DNA of 64,000 bases from Actinomycetota bacterium (GTDB taxonomy: Bacteria; Actinomycetota; Acidimicrobiia; Acidimicrobiales; Microtrichaceae), in the NCBI GenBank assembly GCA_016870275.1, contig VGBZ01000011.1:1-64000 (forward strand), written 5' to 3'. How positions within the stretch are numbered: position 1 is the first letter of the stretch; each line of letters starts with the position of its first letter. The translations under genes and the position numbers were made by a program. The notes below the pieces were generated by a model that saw nothing but the letters and a program-made list of their open reading frames with translations, ran no database searches and was not told the origin of the DNA. Positions 1 to 7,509 of this stretch are shown piece by piece.

Positions 1-83
1 GCATGGCCCCGGGTGGCGGTGGCATGGCCCCGGGTGGCGGTGGCATGGCCCCGGGTGGCGGTGGCATGGCCCCGGGTGGCGGT
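1..83. repeat. 21-bp tandem repeat, about four copies
   Basis: Four back-to-back copies of a 21-base GC-rich unit (beginning GCATGGCCCCGGGTGGCGGT) run from the window edge to about base 83; the array may extend upstream of the window. Twenty-one bases is seven codons, so the array could be the coding tail of a gene outside the window. From base 84 to 221 I see no gene; a possible -10 (TATGCT, 196-201) precedes the first gene. Confidence 0.8.
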
Positions 84-221
84 CCCGGGCGGGTCGGCTC
101 CGGAGGCGGTAGGTCGCTCATGCGGACTTCTCGGTCGTCGCAGATCGCATGACCGAACCTTAGGCGCACCGGGGCGTCGCGCTGCGGGTGATCGTTATGC
201 TTCGCTCCGAGGCGAGGGCCG

Positions 222-827
222 ATGGGGTCCGTGCCGAACACACCGTCCCCGGAGGTCGATGTGCCGTTCACCGAGTTCGACAAGTTGGGTCCCCTCGCTC
301 CGCTGCCCGGGACCTGGGAGGGGACTGGCGGCGTGGACCTCTCGTTCCATCATGCCGAAGGCGAGGTCGGCGAGACCCCGTATCGAGAACGCATCACGTT
401 CAACCCGTTCGGCCCCGTAGACAACGGTGATCAACACCTCTACGGCCTCGACTACCGCATGTCGGCCTGGCGTGGGGACGAGGCGGATCCTTTCCACACC
501 GAGATCGGCTACTGGCTCTGGTGTGGCGATTCGGAGACCATCATGCGGGGGTTCATGGTGCCGAGGGGCACCGTCGTCCTCGCAGCAGCCACCGCTGGTC
601 CCGACAGTCGTGAGTTCACGTTCCGGGCCGAGCGTGGTGACCCGGTCTACGGCATCACCGAGAACCGGTACCTGTCGCAGCGGGCCTCCACGGTGTCGTA
701 CACCTGCACGGTGCGGATCGATGGTGAGGAGTTCTCCTACGACGAGGACACCGTCCTCGAGATGTCGGAGTTCCCCGAGCACTTCCACCACACCGACCGC
801 AACGTGCTGCGTCGTGTCCCGGAGTGA
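222..827 (+). CDS. Nitrobindin-like heme-binding beta-barrel protein (FABP-like)
   Basis: This 201-residue protein resembles the nitrobindin/THAP4-C-terminal (DUF1794) family of small beta-barrels that bind heme and nitric oxide or other small ligands. Near residue 23 it has the family opening LGPLAPLPGTWEGTG, followed by alternating beta-strand sequence and late histidines (EHFHH) near residues 186-190. Family members are usually 160-200 residues, so it is full length. The ATG at 222 follows a purine-rich GGCGAGGG. Family assignment is by pattern only. The heme-ligand histidine cannot be confirmed by eye, so heme binding is uncertain. Confidence 0.6.
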   Translation: MGSVPNTPSPEVDVPFTEFDKLGPLAPLPGTWEGTGGVDLSFHHAEGEVGETPYRERITFNPFGPVDNGDQHLYGLDYRMSAWRGDEADPFHTEIGYWLWCGDSETIMRGFMVPRGTVVLAAATAGPDSREFTFRAERGDPVYGITENRYLSQRASTVSYTCTVRIDGEEFSYDEDTVLEMSEFPEHFHHTDRNVLRRVPE

Positions 828-864
828 GGAACCTGCGGACGGCCACCGTGTGGTTTCGCCAAAA

Positions 865-882
865 CAAGAACGTGTTCTAGAA
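865..882. promoter_or_regulatory. KstR-like inverted-repeat operator upstream of the DUF35/thiolase operon
   Basis: AGAAC-GT-GTTCT (867-878) is a perfect inverted repeat, extended on the right to GTTCTAGAA. Its core is AACnnGTT, as in the published KstR motif TnnAACnnGTTnnA, with one outer T not conserved. It lies 33 bases before the GTG of the first operon gene. A closely related copy stands before the divergent Rieske oxygenase gene at 6.26 kb. KstR binding is inferred. Confidence 0.6.
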
Positions 883-911
883 TCGACGAGGTCGAGCGGA
901 GCGGTACGGGG

Positions 912-1388
912 GTGAACGTGGCAACTGAGAGTTCAGGTGGCGGCGAGGGTCTCCTCGAAGCGCCCCTCATCATCGAGTACGCATTCAACCGGACGACCGG
1001 GCCCGTGATCGGGGCGTTCGTGACTGGGTTGCGCGAGCGCCGGGTGCTCGGCATCCGCAGTGCCGACGGACGGGTGGTCTGCCCGCCCGTGGAGTACGAC
1101 CCGCAGACGGGTGCGCCGCTCGAGGAGATGGTCGAGGTCGGCACCGCTGGGACGGTCACGTCGTGGAGTTGGGTGTCGCAGGTCCGAGACGGTCAGCCGC
1201 TGCAGACCCCGCACGCCCTCGCCCTGATCCAGCTCGACGGCGCCGACACCTCGATGCTCCACGTCATCGACGCCGACGGCCCGGAGGCTGTCTCGACCGG
1301 TGCACGCGTGCGGATCCGTTGGGCCGAGGAACCGACCGGAGCGATTACCGACATCGCCTGCTTCGAACTGGACGGAGGTGCGTCGTGA
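912..1388 (+). CDS. DUF35 OB-fold protein (Rv3521/ChsH2-like acyl-CoA partner), first copy
   Basis: This 158-residue protein has the layout of DUF35 proteins: an N-terminal zinc-ribbon-like stretch (residues 30-65) and a C-terminal OB-fold with the usual TAGTVTSWSWV strand. Only one cysteine (VVCPP) remains where a zinc ribbon has four, so metal binding is probably lost. DUF35 proteins bind thiolase-fold enzymes acting on CoA thioesters; ChsH2-DUF35 with the aldolase Ltp2 in mycobacterial cholesterol breakdown is the known case. It is first in a tight four-gene operon behind the 865-882 operator, and its stop overlaps the next start (GTGA). The GTG start is set by the operator distance and family length. 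Confidence 0.7.
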   Translation: MNVATESSGGGEGLLEAPLIIEYAFNRTTGPVIGAFVTGLRERRVLGIRSADGRVVCPPVEYDPQTGAPLEEMVEVGTAGTVTSWSWVSQVRDGQPLQTPHALALIQLDGADTSMLHVIDADGPEAVSTGARVRIRWAEEPTGAITDIACFELDGGAS

Positions 1389-1963
1389 CCACCGAGGATC
1401 GAAGGGACCGCAGCATCTCGACGCTGCCCGACGGGCTCTGGACGCAGCCCACACCGAGCGTCCCGGTCGATCTGGGGGACGATCCGGTCCGCCGTCAGGT
1501 GGTCCCGGCGGCGATGCGTTACAACTACTCGCCCGGACTGGCGTCGACCCGGTTCCTGCGTGGTCTGGCCGAGAAGCGGTTCCTGGGCGAGCGGTGTCCC
1601 GAGACGGGTGAGGTCTACATCCCACCCCGCGGTGTCTCTCCCGTGTCGGGCCTGCCGACCACCGAGCAGGTCGAGGTTGGCCCGAAGGCGACCATCACGT
1701 CCTTCTGCGTCGTGCACATCGGGTTCGGCGTCAACGCTCCACCCACACCGTTCGTCTCGGCGCTGTTCCTCCCGGACGGTGCTGCGGTGTCGCTCTACGG
1801 GACCATGGGAGAGGTGCCCCACGACGAGGTGCGCATCGGGATGCGGGTCGAGCCGGTGTGGGTCGACGACGATCAGCTCACCGAGAGCATGGAGAACATT
1901 CGCTACTGGCGTCCGATCGACGAGCCGGACGTGCCGGCCGAACAGTTGAAGGGACACATGTGA
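1385..1963 (+). CDS. DUF35 OB-fold protein, second copy
   Basis: A second DUF35 protein (192 residues) follows in the operon. Its start GTG at 1385 overlaps the preceding TGA, and its own stop overlaps the ATG of the first thiolase, so translation is probably coupled. The middle has the ribbon-like LGERCPETGEVYIPPRG, again with a single cysteine, then an OB-fold (VGPKATITSFCVVH). An upstream in-frame extension to 1163 is possible but lies inside the previous gene and is rejected. The likely role is to pair with one of the two following thiolase-fold proteins in a hetero-oligomer, by analogy with Rv3521 near Rv3522 and Rv3523 in Mycobacterium tuberculosis. Confidence 0.7.
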   Translation: MTTEDRRDRSISTLPDGLWTQPTPSVPVDLGDDPVRRQVVPAAMRYNYSPGLASTRFLRGLAEKRFLGERCPETGEVYIPPRGVSPVSGLPTTEQVEVGPKATITSFCVVHIGFGVNAPPTPFVSALFLPDGAAVSLYGTMGEVPHDEVRIGMRVEPVWVDDDQLTESMENIRYWRPIDEPDVPAEQLKGHM

Positions 1964-3018
1964 TGCGAGACGTCGCCATCGTCAGCGTCGCCCAGAGCCA
2001 TCACCGTCGCTCTGCGGAGGAACTCAACGAGGTCGAGATGATCCAACCGGTGATCCGGGCGGCGCTCGACGGGGTCGGTGCGTCCATCTCCGACATCGAC
2101 TTCACCTGCTCGGGCAGCTCGGACTACCTCGCCGGTCAGGCGTTCAGTTTCGTCATGACTCTGGACGCCGTCGGTGCGTGGCCGCCGATCGTCGAGAGCC
2201 ACGTGGAGATGGACGGTGCGTGGGCGCTGTACGAGGCGTGGTTGAAGATCCAGACCGGTGCTGCCGACACGGCGTTCGTCTACAGCTACTCCAAGGCCTC
2301 GCCCGGGGACCTGCCCCGGGTCATGAGTCGAATGCTGGACCCGTACTACGCCGGTCCGCTCTGGCCCGACTCCGTGGCCTATGCCGGGCTCCAGGCCCGG
2401 GCGATGCTCGATGCCGGGGTGACCACCGAGCGCCAGATGGCCGAGGTCGCACACCGCAACCGAGAGTCGGCACGCACCAACCCCAACGCCCAGGTGGTCG
2501 GGTCGCCGTCGGTGGATGAACTGCTGGCGGCACCGATGCTGTCGGACCCGCTCCGGGTCCACGACTGCCCGCCCATCTCCGACGGTGGGGTGGCCGTGGT
2601 GCTCGCCGCTGGTGATCGGGCCCGGGAGTGGGCCGAGCGCCCCGCATGGATCCGGGGGATCGACCACCGGATCGACGGGCACCAGATCGGCGCCCGGGAC
2701 CTGACGACGGCGCCATCGGTGGCGCTCGCGGCGCAGCGCGCCGGAGTCGACGGTGCGTTCGATGTCGCTGAGGTTCACGCCCCGTTCTCCCATCAGGAGC
2801 AGCTCGTGCTCGACGGGCTCGGAGTCGGCAACGGCGTTGAGGTGAACCCGTCCGGAGGGGCTCTGGCGGCCAATCCGATGATGGCGGCCGGGCTCATCCG
2901 GCTCGGTGAGGTGGCGACGAGGATCATGGACGGCTCAGCGGGCCGGGGCGTCGCTCACGCCACCTCCGGTCACCTGCTGCAGCAGAACCTGGTGTGCGTC
3001 CTCGAGGGAGGAGACTGA
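1963..3018 (+). CDS. Thiolase-fold protein, Ltp-type (SCP-x-like), candidate sterol side-chain aldolase
   Basis: This 351-residue thiolase-superfamily protein starts MRDVAIVSVAQ and ends with SGHLLQQN near the C-terminus, as in lipid-transfer-type thiolases (Ltp2/3/4). At the place of the acylated cysteine the sequence is ESHVEMDGAW, without cysteine, so Claisen thiolysis is unlikely. Ltp2 of cholesterol breakdown also lacks that cysteine and is a retro-aldolase. Ltp3 and Ltp4 of Rhodococcus are needed for C24-branched sterol side chains. The ATG overlaps the preceding stop by one base (TGATG) and the gene ends TGATG into the next. Function is inferred; substrate unknown. Confidence 0.7.
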   Translation: MRDVAIVSVAQSHHRRSAEELNEVEMIQPVIRAALDGVGASISDIDFTCSGSSDYLAGQAFSFVMTLDAVGAWPPIVESHVEMDGAWALYEAWLKIQTGAADTAFVYSYSKASPGDLPRVMSRMLDPYYAGPLWPDSVAYAGLQARAMLDAGVTTERQMAEVAHRNRESARTNPNAQVVGSPSVDELLAAPMLSDPLRVHDCPPISDGGVAVVLAAGDRAREWAERPAWIRGIDHRIDGHQIGARDLTTAPSVALAAQRAGVDGAFDVAEVHAPFSHQEQLVLDGLGVGNGVEVNPSGGALAANPMMAAGLIRLGEVATRIMDGSAGRGVAHATSGHLLQQNLVCVLEGGD

Positions 3019-4190
3019 TGGCAGGTAATCGAGTCGCAGTGGTCGGGGTCGGCCAGACCAGGTACGCCGCTGTCCGCGACGACGTATCGCTCCCCGGGCT
3101 GCTCCGTGAGGCGGTGTTCCGCGCCTTGGCTGATGCCCACATGACGATGGACGACATCGATGCGATCGTCGTCGGCAAGGCCCCGGACTTCTTCGAAGGC
3201 ATGATGATGCCGGAGTCGTACCTCGCCGAGGCGCTCGGCGCAGTGGGCAAGCCGCTGTTCCGGGTCCACACGGCGGGGTCGGTGGGTGGCTCGACTGCAC
3301 TGGTCGCTGCCACCCACGTGCAGTCCGGTGTCCACGACCGGGTGCTCACGATCGGCTGGCAGCAGCAGTCGGTGTCGGAGGCCATGTGGGCGCTGTCGTT
3401 CCCCATCCCGTTCCAGCAGCAACTCGTTGCGGGCGCCGGTGGCTACTTCGCCCCGTTCATCCGTGAATACATCCGACGGTCCGACGCCCCGGATCACATC
3501 GGGATCCTGGTGGCGCTCAAGGACCGTCTCAATGCGCTCAAGAACCCGTACGCACACCTGCACGAACCCGACATCACGTTCGAGTCCATCGAGGAGTCGT
3601 TCATGTTGTGGGAGCCGATCCGTTACTCCGAGACCTGCCCCGGTTCCGACGGTGCGATCGCCCTCGTGCTCGCGTCGGAGGGCGCCGCTGAGGCCTCGGC
3701 GGCATCTTCTGGTGTTCCACCGGCGTGGATTCACGGAACGGCCATGCGGTCGGAGCCGGCCACGGCGTCGGGCCGCGATCAGGTCAATCCGGTTGCCGGA
3801 ATCGAGTGCGCCGCCGACGTGTACGCCCAGGCCGGCATCACCGATCCCCGCCGTCAGGTGGACGTCGTCGAGATGTACGTGCCGTTCTCCTGGTACGAGC
3901 CGATGTGGCTGGAAAACTTGGGCTTCGCCCCGGAGGGTGAGGGCTGGAAGCTCACCGCCGACGGCGCCACCGAGATGACCGGCGACCTTCCGGTGAACTG
4001 CTCCGGTGGCGTGTTGTCGACCAACCCGATCGGAGCCTCGGGCATGATCCGTTTCGGTGAGGCGGCACTGCAGGTGCGCGGTCAGGCCGGCGACCATCAG
4101 GTCGACGGTGCACGTGTGGCGGTCGGTCACGCCTACGGCGGCGCTGCGCAGTTCTATGCCATGTGGGTCGTCGGCGCTGACAAGCCCTGA
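3018..4190 (+). CDS. Thiolase-fold protein, Ltp-type, second copy
   Basis: This 390-residue thiolase-fold protein is the last gene of the operon, with a clear GGGAGGAG ribosome site just before ATG 3018. The N-terminus VAVVGVGQTRYA and the C-terminal GHAYGGAAQFYAM are family marks. Around residue 84 the nucleophile region reads HTAGSVGGST: the usual cysteine is absent. A tyrosine sits in the C-terminal GHAYGG loop; conserved tyrosines are catalytic in Ltp2, but I cannot align exactly. It most likely forms a complex with the DUF35 proteins and acts on a steroid or branched acyl-CoA. An SCP-x-like structural role is the alternative. Confidence 0.7.
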   Translation: MAGNRVAVVGVGQTRYAAVRDDVSLPGLLREAVFRALADAHMTMDDIDAIVVGKAPDFFEGMMMPESYLAEALGAVGKPLFRVHTAGSVGGSTALVAATHVQSGVHDRVLTIGWQQQSVSEAMWALSFPIPFQQQLVAGAGGYFAPFIREYIRRSDAPDHIGILVALKDRLNALKNPYAHLHEPDITFESIEESFMLWEPIRYSETCPGSDGAIALVLASEGAAEASAASSGVPPAWIHGTAMRSEPATASGRDQVNPVAGIECAADVYAQAGITDPRRQVDVVEMYVPFSWYEPMWLENLGFAPEGEGWKLTADGATEMTGDLPVNCSGGVLSTNPIGASGMIRFGEAALQVRGQAGDHQVDGARVAVGHAYGGAAQFYAMWVVGADKP

Positions 4191-4255
4191 CGCGAACACC
4201 CCGGCAGGACCATGGACGGGTCGGTGGACGGGTCGGGTGGGGGTACGGTCCTCAG

Positions 4256-5296
4256 GTGACTTCGCCATGGGGTTCGACACCGGGCGGGACACCGGGCGGG
4301 ACACCGGGTTCGACACCGGGCGGGACACCGGGTTCGACACCGGGCGGGACACCGGGTCCGGCTGATTCCCCGTCGGTTCATCGGCGTGGTCGGGGGTTCG
4401 TGATCGCTGGGGTCGTCACGCTCGGCCTGTCGATCGTGATCGGCCTCGGCGGCACCATCCTCGCTGCCGGACGGTTCGATGTCGCCCAGTTCGAGCGCGA
4501 TGTCGTCGTCGATGGTCCCGAGACCGCTCTGGTGCCGGGCGAACTCCGGTTCCGCGTGACTGAGCCGCTGACCGAGGGCCGGGCGGCCGAGATGACCGTG
4601 GGCGTGGGCGTGTCGGACTTGTCGACAACGCCCCTGGACTGCTCCCTGACCGTCGAGGACGGGGAGGCGATCCGATTGTCGCGCTCCCCGGCCGGTACCG
4701 AACTGCTCCGCCCGACCAACGACGCCTTCATCGTGCTCGAGCAGGCCGAACTGGGGCCGGGGACCTACGTGTTGGCGTGTTCGATCTCCGGCGAACCGGC
4801 TGCGGGCCGGGGAGCCAACTTCACCGTCGGTCGGGTCATCAGTACCGATGATGCCCTCGGGCTGGTGGGTCCGACGCTGGCGTTGCTCGCATCGGTTGGG
4901 CTCGGCGTCGTGTTGTTCATCACTGGACTGGTCCTGCTCATCGTGGGCATCGTTCGAGGTCGCCGTCCTCCGCCCGGGCCGAACTCGATGACACCGGTCG
5001 TCCATCCGCAGTGGGGCGGACCGCCACCCGGACCGCCACCCGGACCGCCATCCGGACCGCCGCCGGGACCGCCGCCGGGACCGCCATCCGGAACCCCACC
5101 GGTCGGCGGTTGGCGCCAGTTCGTGGCCGGCGACGGCGTGGTGGCGTCGGGTGCGTGGTTCAGTCTGCGAACGGATCGCTGCCGAAGCGCCGTGATGCGG
5201 TCTCCACGGGGTCGAACTCTCGGGTCTCAGCTGGGACGTACACCAGCTGGGAGTCGTCGACTCCCTCGGCGTAGAACTGCGCCGCCCACCTCCTGA
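4256..5296 (+). CDS. Two-TM membrane protein with TPGG/TPGS N-terminus and Pro-Gly-rich tail, unknown function
   Basis: The 346-residue reading frame starts with seven four-residue TPGG/TPGS repeats. It has a first membrane span (about residues 45-70), an extracytoplasmic domain of about 130 residues, a second span (about 202-232) and a PPPGPPPGPPSG tail. The arrangement suggests an envelope protein with both low-complexity ends in the cytoplasm. The last about 45 codons run antisense into the end of the Rieske gene (overlap 5160-5296) and become arginine-rich. The true end may therefore lie nearer 5100-5195 if the repeat tract has slipped frame. No family recognised. No close operon partner: 65 bases separate it from the thiolase gene. 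Confidence 0.6.
   Translation: MTSPWGSTPGGTPGGTPGSTPGGTPGSTPGGTPGPADSPSVHRRGRGFVIAGVVTLGLSIVIGLGGTILAAGRFDVAQFERDVVVDGPETALVPGELRFRVTEPLTEGRAAEMTVGVGVSDLSTTPLDCSLTVEDGEAIRLSRSPAGTELLRPTNDAFIVLEQAELGPGTYVLACSISGEPAAGRGANFTVGRVISTDDALGLVGPTLALLASVGLGVVLFITGLVLLIVGIVRGRRPPPGPNSMTPVVHPQWGGPPPGPPPGPPSGPPPGPPPGPPSGTPPVGGWRQFVAGDGVVASGAWFSLRTDRCRSAVMRSPRGRTLGSQLGRTPAGSRRLPRRRTAPPTS
4276..4359. repeat. 12-bp coding tandem repeat (TPGG/TPGS), seven units
   Basis: Seven units of GACACCGGGCGG or GACACCGGGTTC/TCC alternate and encode the N-terminal repeats of the membrane protein. Confidence 0.85.
5018..5089. repeat. 12-bp coding tandem repeat (GPPP/GPPS), six units
   Basis: Six units of GGACCGCC followed by ACCC, ATCC or GCCG encode the proline-glycine tail. 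Such tracts can slip, which makes the downstream reading frame of the host gene doubtful. Confidence 0.8.
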
Positions 5297-6236
5297 ACCG
5301 AGTGAACGGTCCATCGGTGTCGGCGAGCGCCGGTCGCGACAGGTACGCCTTGTTCTGCCAGATCGGCGTGTCCTCCTGGACCTGCTTGTCGATCTCGGCC
5401 ACGAACGCCTGCCCGACGCTGGAGCTGAGCGAATCGTCGCCGAGCTTGGCCACGGTGAAGCTGAACCGCATGTGGCAGCGGTTGCGTCCGATCGGAGTGT
5501 TGCACCCCATGAGCACGGTGTCGACGATCCCGGAGAACCGGATCACGCTGAAGCCCGGGCCGAAGGAGTCGGCGTCGATCCGGCCGTCGACCACACCCCG
5601 CGGCGTGGGAAACTTCTGGATGGACCGCATCTTCGTGAACGGTCCGTCGGTGTTGTAGCTCTCGAGTTCCGGTACCTGCTCGGTGTGGTGGACGTAGCGG
5701 AAGTGCGCCGCATCGACGCCGTTCTCGGCGAGGTCCTGCCACGGGGCGTCGATGGTGTACTCGCGGGTCTCCACCGGTGTGTAGCCGTCGGGGTCGTTGA
5801 ACTCGGGCACGGTCGGGATCTCCCATGCGGGCGGCTCACCGGTCGGGTGGTACCACGCCATGATCAGGCCGTTCCGTTCGATGGTGGGGTAGGCACGCAC
5901 GCACGCCTTCCGGTTGGTGCGCTCGGAGTAGGGGATGAGGGTGTTGCGTCCCTCTGCGTCGAACCGCCATCCGTGGAACGGACAGGCCAGGTCGGTGCCG
6001 TGCACCGACCCGCCGTAGGCGAAGTGCGCACCGAGGTGCGGGCAGAACGCATCGTTGACATGTGCGGTTCCGTCGTCGTCCCGCCAGACCACGAGCTTGC
6101 GGTCGAAGTAGTCGACCGGGTTGATGGCTCCGACGGCGAGTTCGGTGGACCAGCACACCTGGAACCAGCCGAACGGCACGGGGAACGGCGATCGGACGAC
6201 CGATTCGGTCCGGCTGATTGGTGAATCGATCGACAT
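5160..6236 (-). CDS. kshA: Rieske non-heme iron oxygenase, KshA-like (3-ketosteroid 9-alpha-hydroxylase oxygenase)
   Basis: This 358-residue protein has an N-terminal Rieske [2Fe-2S] domain with C65-P-H67 and C85-x2-H88 (CPFHGW). The catalytic domain has the iron motif ENGVDAAHFRYVH (N172, D175, H178, H183). The late QEDTPIWQNK and DGPFTRFRRWAAQFY stretches match the pattern of KshA oxygenases, which hydroxylate C9 of 3-ketosteroids using electrons from KshB. No KshB gene is nearby. It is divergent from a downstream gene and preceded, 24 bases before the ATG, by the same operator type as the DUF35/thiolase operon. Other Rieske ring hydroxylases of this subfamily are possible, so the symbol is a best guess. 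Confidence 0.75.
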   Translation of the reverse strand: MSIDSPISRTESVVRSPFPVPFGWFQVCWSTELAVGAINPVDYFDRKLVVWRDDDGTAHVNDAFCPHLGAHFAYGGSVHGTDLACPFHGWRFDAEGRNTLIPYSERTNRKACVRAYPTIERNGLIMAWYHPTGEPPAWEIPTVPEFNDPDGYTPVETREYTIDAPWQDLAENGVDAAHFRYVHHTEQVPELESYNTDGPFTKMRSIQKFPTPRGVVDGRIDADSFGPGFSVIRFSGIVDTVLMGCNTPIGRNRCHMRFSFTVAKLGDDSLSSSVGQAFVAEIDKQVQEDTPIWQNKAYLSRPALADTDGPFTRFRRWAAQFYAEGVDDSQLVYVPAETREFDPVETASRRFGSDPFAD

Positions 6237-6254
6237 GGCGTCCTCCAGCGGGCC

Positions 6255-6274
6255 GGAACTAGAACTTGTTCCAG
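6255..6274 (-). promoter_or_regulatory. KstR-like operator upstream of the Rieske oxygenase
   Basis: TAGAACTTGTTCCA (6260-6273) fits TnnAACnnGTTnnA fully. On the gene strand it reads GGAACAAGTTCTAGTTCC, sharing GAACnnGTTCTAG with the site at 865-882. It sits 24 bases before the ATG. The bases between it and the HNH gene end (6275-6338) hold no gene. Confidence 0.65.
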
Positions 6275-6338
6275 ATTACCGGTGGAGCGCCTCGGACGCA
6301 GGCCGGGAGGGCGGCCGATCCACCACGGCGCTGAAGAC

Positions 6339-6869
6339 TCAGAGGGTGGCCAGCCCCGGGAGGTAGGGCATCCACGCCGGCGGGGCATCCTGGATTCCCG
6401 CCCGGGCGAGCAGGACGACCTCACCCCGAGGTGCCAGCGGTTGCCGTTGTAGTGACCACCCCAACTCCTCGAGCAACTTCGAACCCTTGGACGCATTGTG
6501 CCGGGGGCACATCATCACGACGTTGGTCCACTCGTGCAGGCCCCCTCTCGATCGAGGGATCACGTGGTCGACCGTCCGCCCGGGACGGTCGCAGCCCGAC
6601 ACCTGGCACCGTCGTTGGTCCCGGGCCTCGATCGCCCGGCGAGTGAGCGGCACGTTGGCCCGGAATGGAACCCGCACCATCCGCCGAAGCCGCAGCACAG
6701 CGGGCACCTCGAAGGACGCCCCGCCCGACGTCCGCAGTTCGTGGTCGTGGTCGTGGTGTTCCGCCACTGCGTCCACCTTGCCAGCGAGCATCAGGCCGAC
6801 GGCGCGGCGCAGCGGGATCACACGAAGCGGTTCGTAGCTGGCGTTCAGGAGGAGGACGGTCATGGCCAC
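6339..6869 (-). CDS. HNH endonuclease family protein
   Basis: This 176-residue protein belongs to the short actinobacterial HNH family opening MTVLLLNASYEPL. The nuclease motif spans residues 115-148: VDHVIPRSRGG followed by WTNVVMMCPRHNASKG, giving the metal-binding His and Asn residues, and CQVSGC plus CPRHN may form a zinc site. ATG at 6869 or 6863 would both work (MAMT or MT). In this family the cellular role is not settled; DNA repair or restriction of foreign DNA are guesses. It stands alone, upstream of and opposite to the lipoprotein gene. Confidence 0.75.
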   Translation of the reverse strand: MAMTVLLLNASYEPLRVIPLRRAVGLMLAGKVDAVAEHHDHDHELRTSGGASFEVPAVLRLRRMVRVPFRANVPLTRRAIEARDQRRCQVSGCDRPGRTVDHVIPRSRGGLHEWTNVVMMCPRHNASKGSKLLEELGWSLQRQPLAPRGEVVLLARAGIQDAPPAWMPYLPGLATL

Positions 6870-6976
6870 GGCTCGTCGTCGAGGTGATCATCGTGCCTCA
6901 TCCAAGGAGCCTACGGCGACCACTCTGGTTCACCATGCGGTCGGTCCGGGAGTTGGTGCCGTCTAAGGTCTCCGGC

Positions 6977-7492
6977 GTGGCGGGCCAGTTGCGCTGCCGA
7001 CGGCAGGACGATCCGCTCGCATCGAAACCGTGTCGCCCGCTGCGCGCCCTGACGTGCGTGGTGCTCGTCGCCACCTCGCTCGTCAGCTGCAGCGGATCGA
7101 CCCAACCTGGTGCGGCTCCATCTGGTGCTGCGCCGTCCGGTCCCGCACCGTCCGGTTCTGCTCCGTCCAGCTCTGGTCGGACCGGGGAACTCGAGACGTT
7201 CTGCGCCCGGGCGGAGCAGTTCAATCAGACGCTCGCCACCATCGATGCATCGAAGATCGAGTCGTTCGACGTGGTCGCATCCGAGGTGGAGGAACTCGCC
7301 CGGTTGGCTCCTCCGGAACTTGCTGGTGACCTCATAATGATGAGGGGATACTGGGCACGCCTGGCCTCGATCGATGTGGACGACGCTGCGGATGTCGGCA
7401 CCCTCGGGCAACGCAGCCCCGAAGAGGTCGATTCCGGTCAGCGTGTCACTGCGTACCTCGTCGACGAGTGCGGTATCGCGCCGGTCGAGTAG
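6977..7492 (+). CDS. Small secreted lipoprotein, unknown function
   Basis: The predicted product of 171 residues has a basic N-region, a hydrophobic core and the lipobox LVSC at about residue 38. A low-complexity linker of alanine, proline, serine and glycine follows, then a mostly helical domain with two cysteines (TFCARAEQF, VDECGIAPVE) that may pair. The chosen GTG is 7 bases after a TAAGGT -10 box, a leaderless arrangement. ATG 6935 is an alternative that would lengthen the signal region. Small lipoproteins with a similar TFCARAEQF start are frequent in Acidimicrobiia-like genomes, but none with known function comes to mind. Confidence 0.6.
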   Translation: MAGQLRCRRQDDPLASKPCRPLRALTCVVLVATSLVSCSGSTQPGAAPSGAAPSGPAPSGSAPSSSGRTGELETFCARAEQFNQTLATIDASKIESFDVVASEVEELARLAPPELAGDLIMMRGYWARLASIDVDDAADVGTLGQRSPEEVDSGQRVTAYLVDECGIAPVE

Positions 7493-7509
7493 ATGGGACT
7501 GGTTGTTCG

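Noticed and set aside
1163-1384. Longer start for the second DUF35 gene
   Set aside because: The extension lies within the first DUF35 gene in another frame and has shadow composition; GTG 1385 overlaps the preceding stop as in the rest of the operon.
2970-4352. 460-codon open frame antisense to the second thiolase
   Set aside because: Begins in the SRPV repeat read from the opposite strand of the TPGG repeat and contains no domain.
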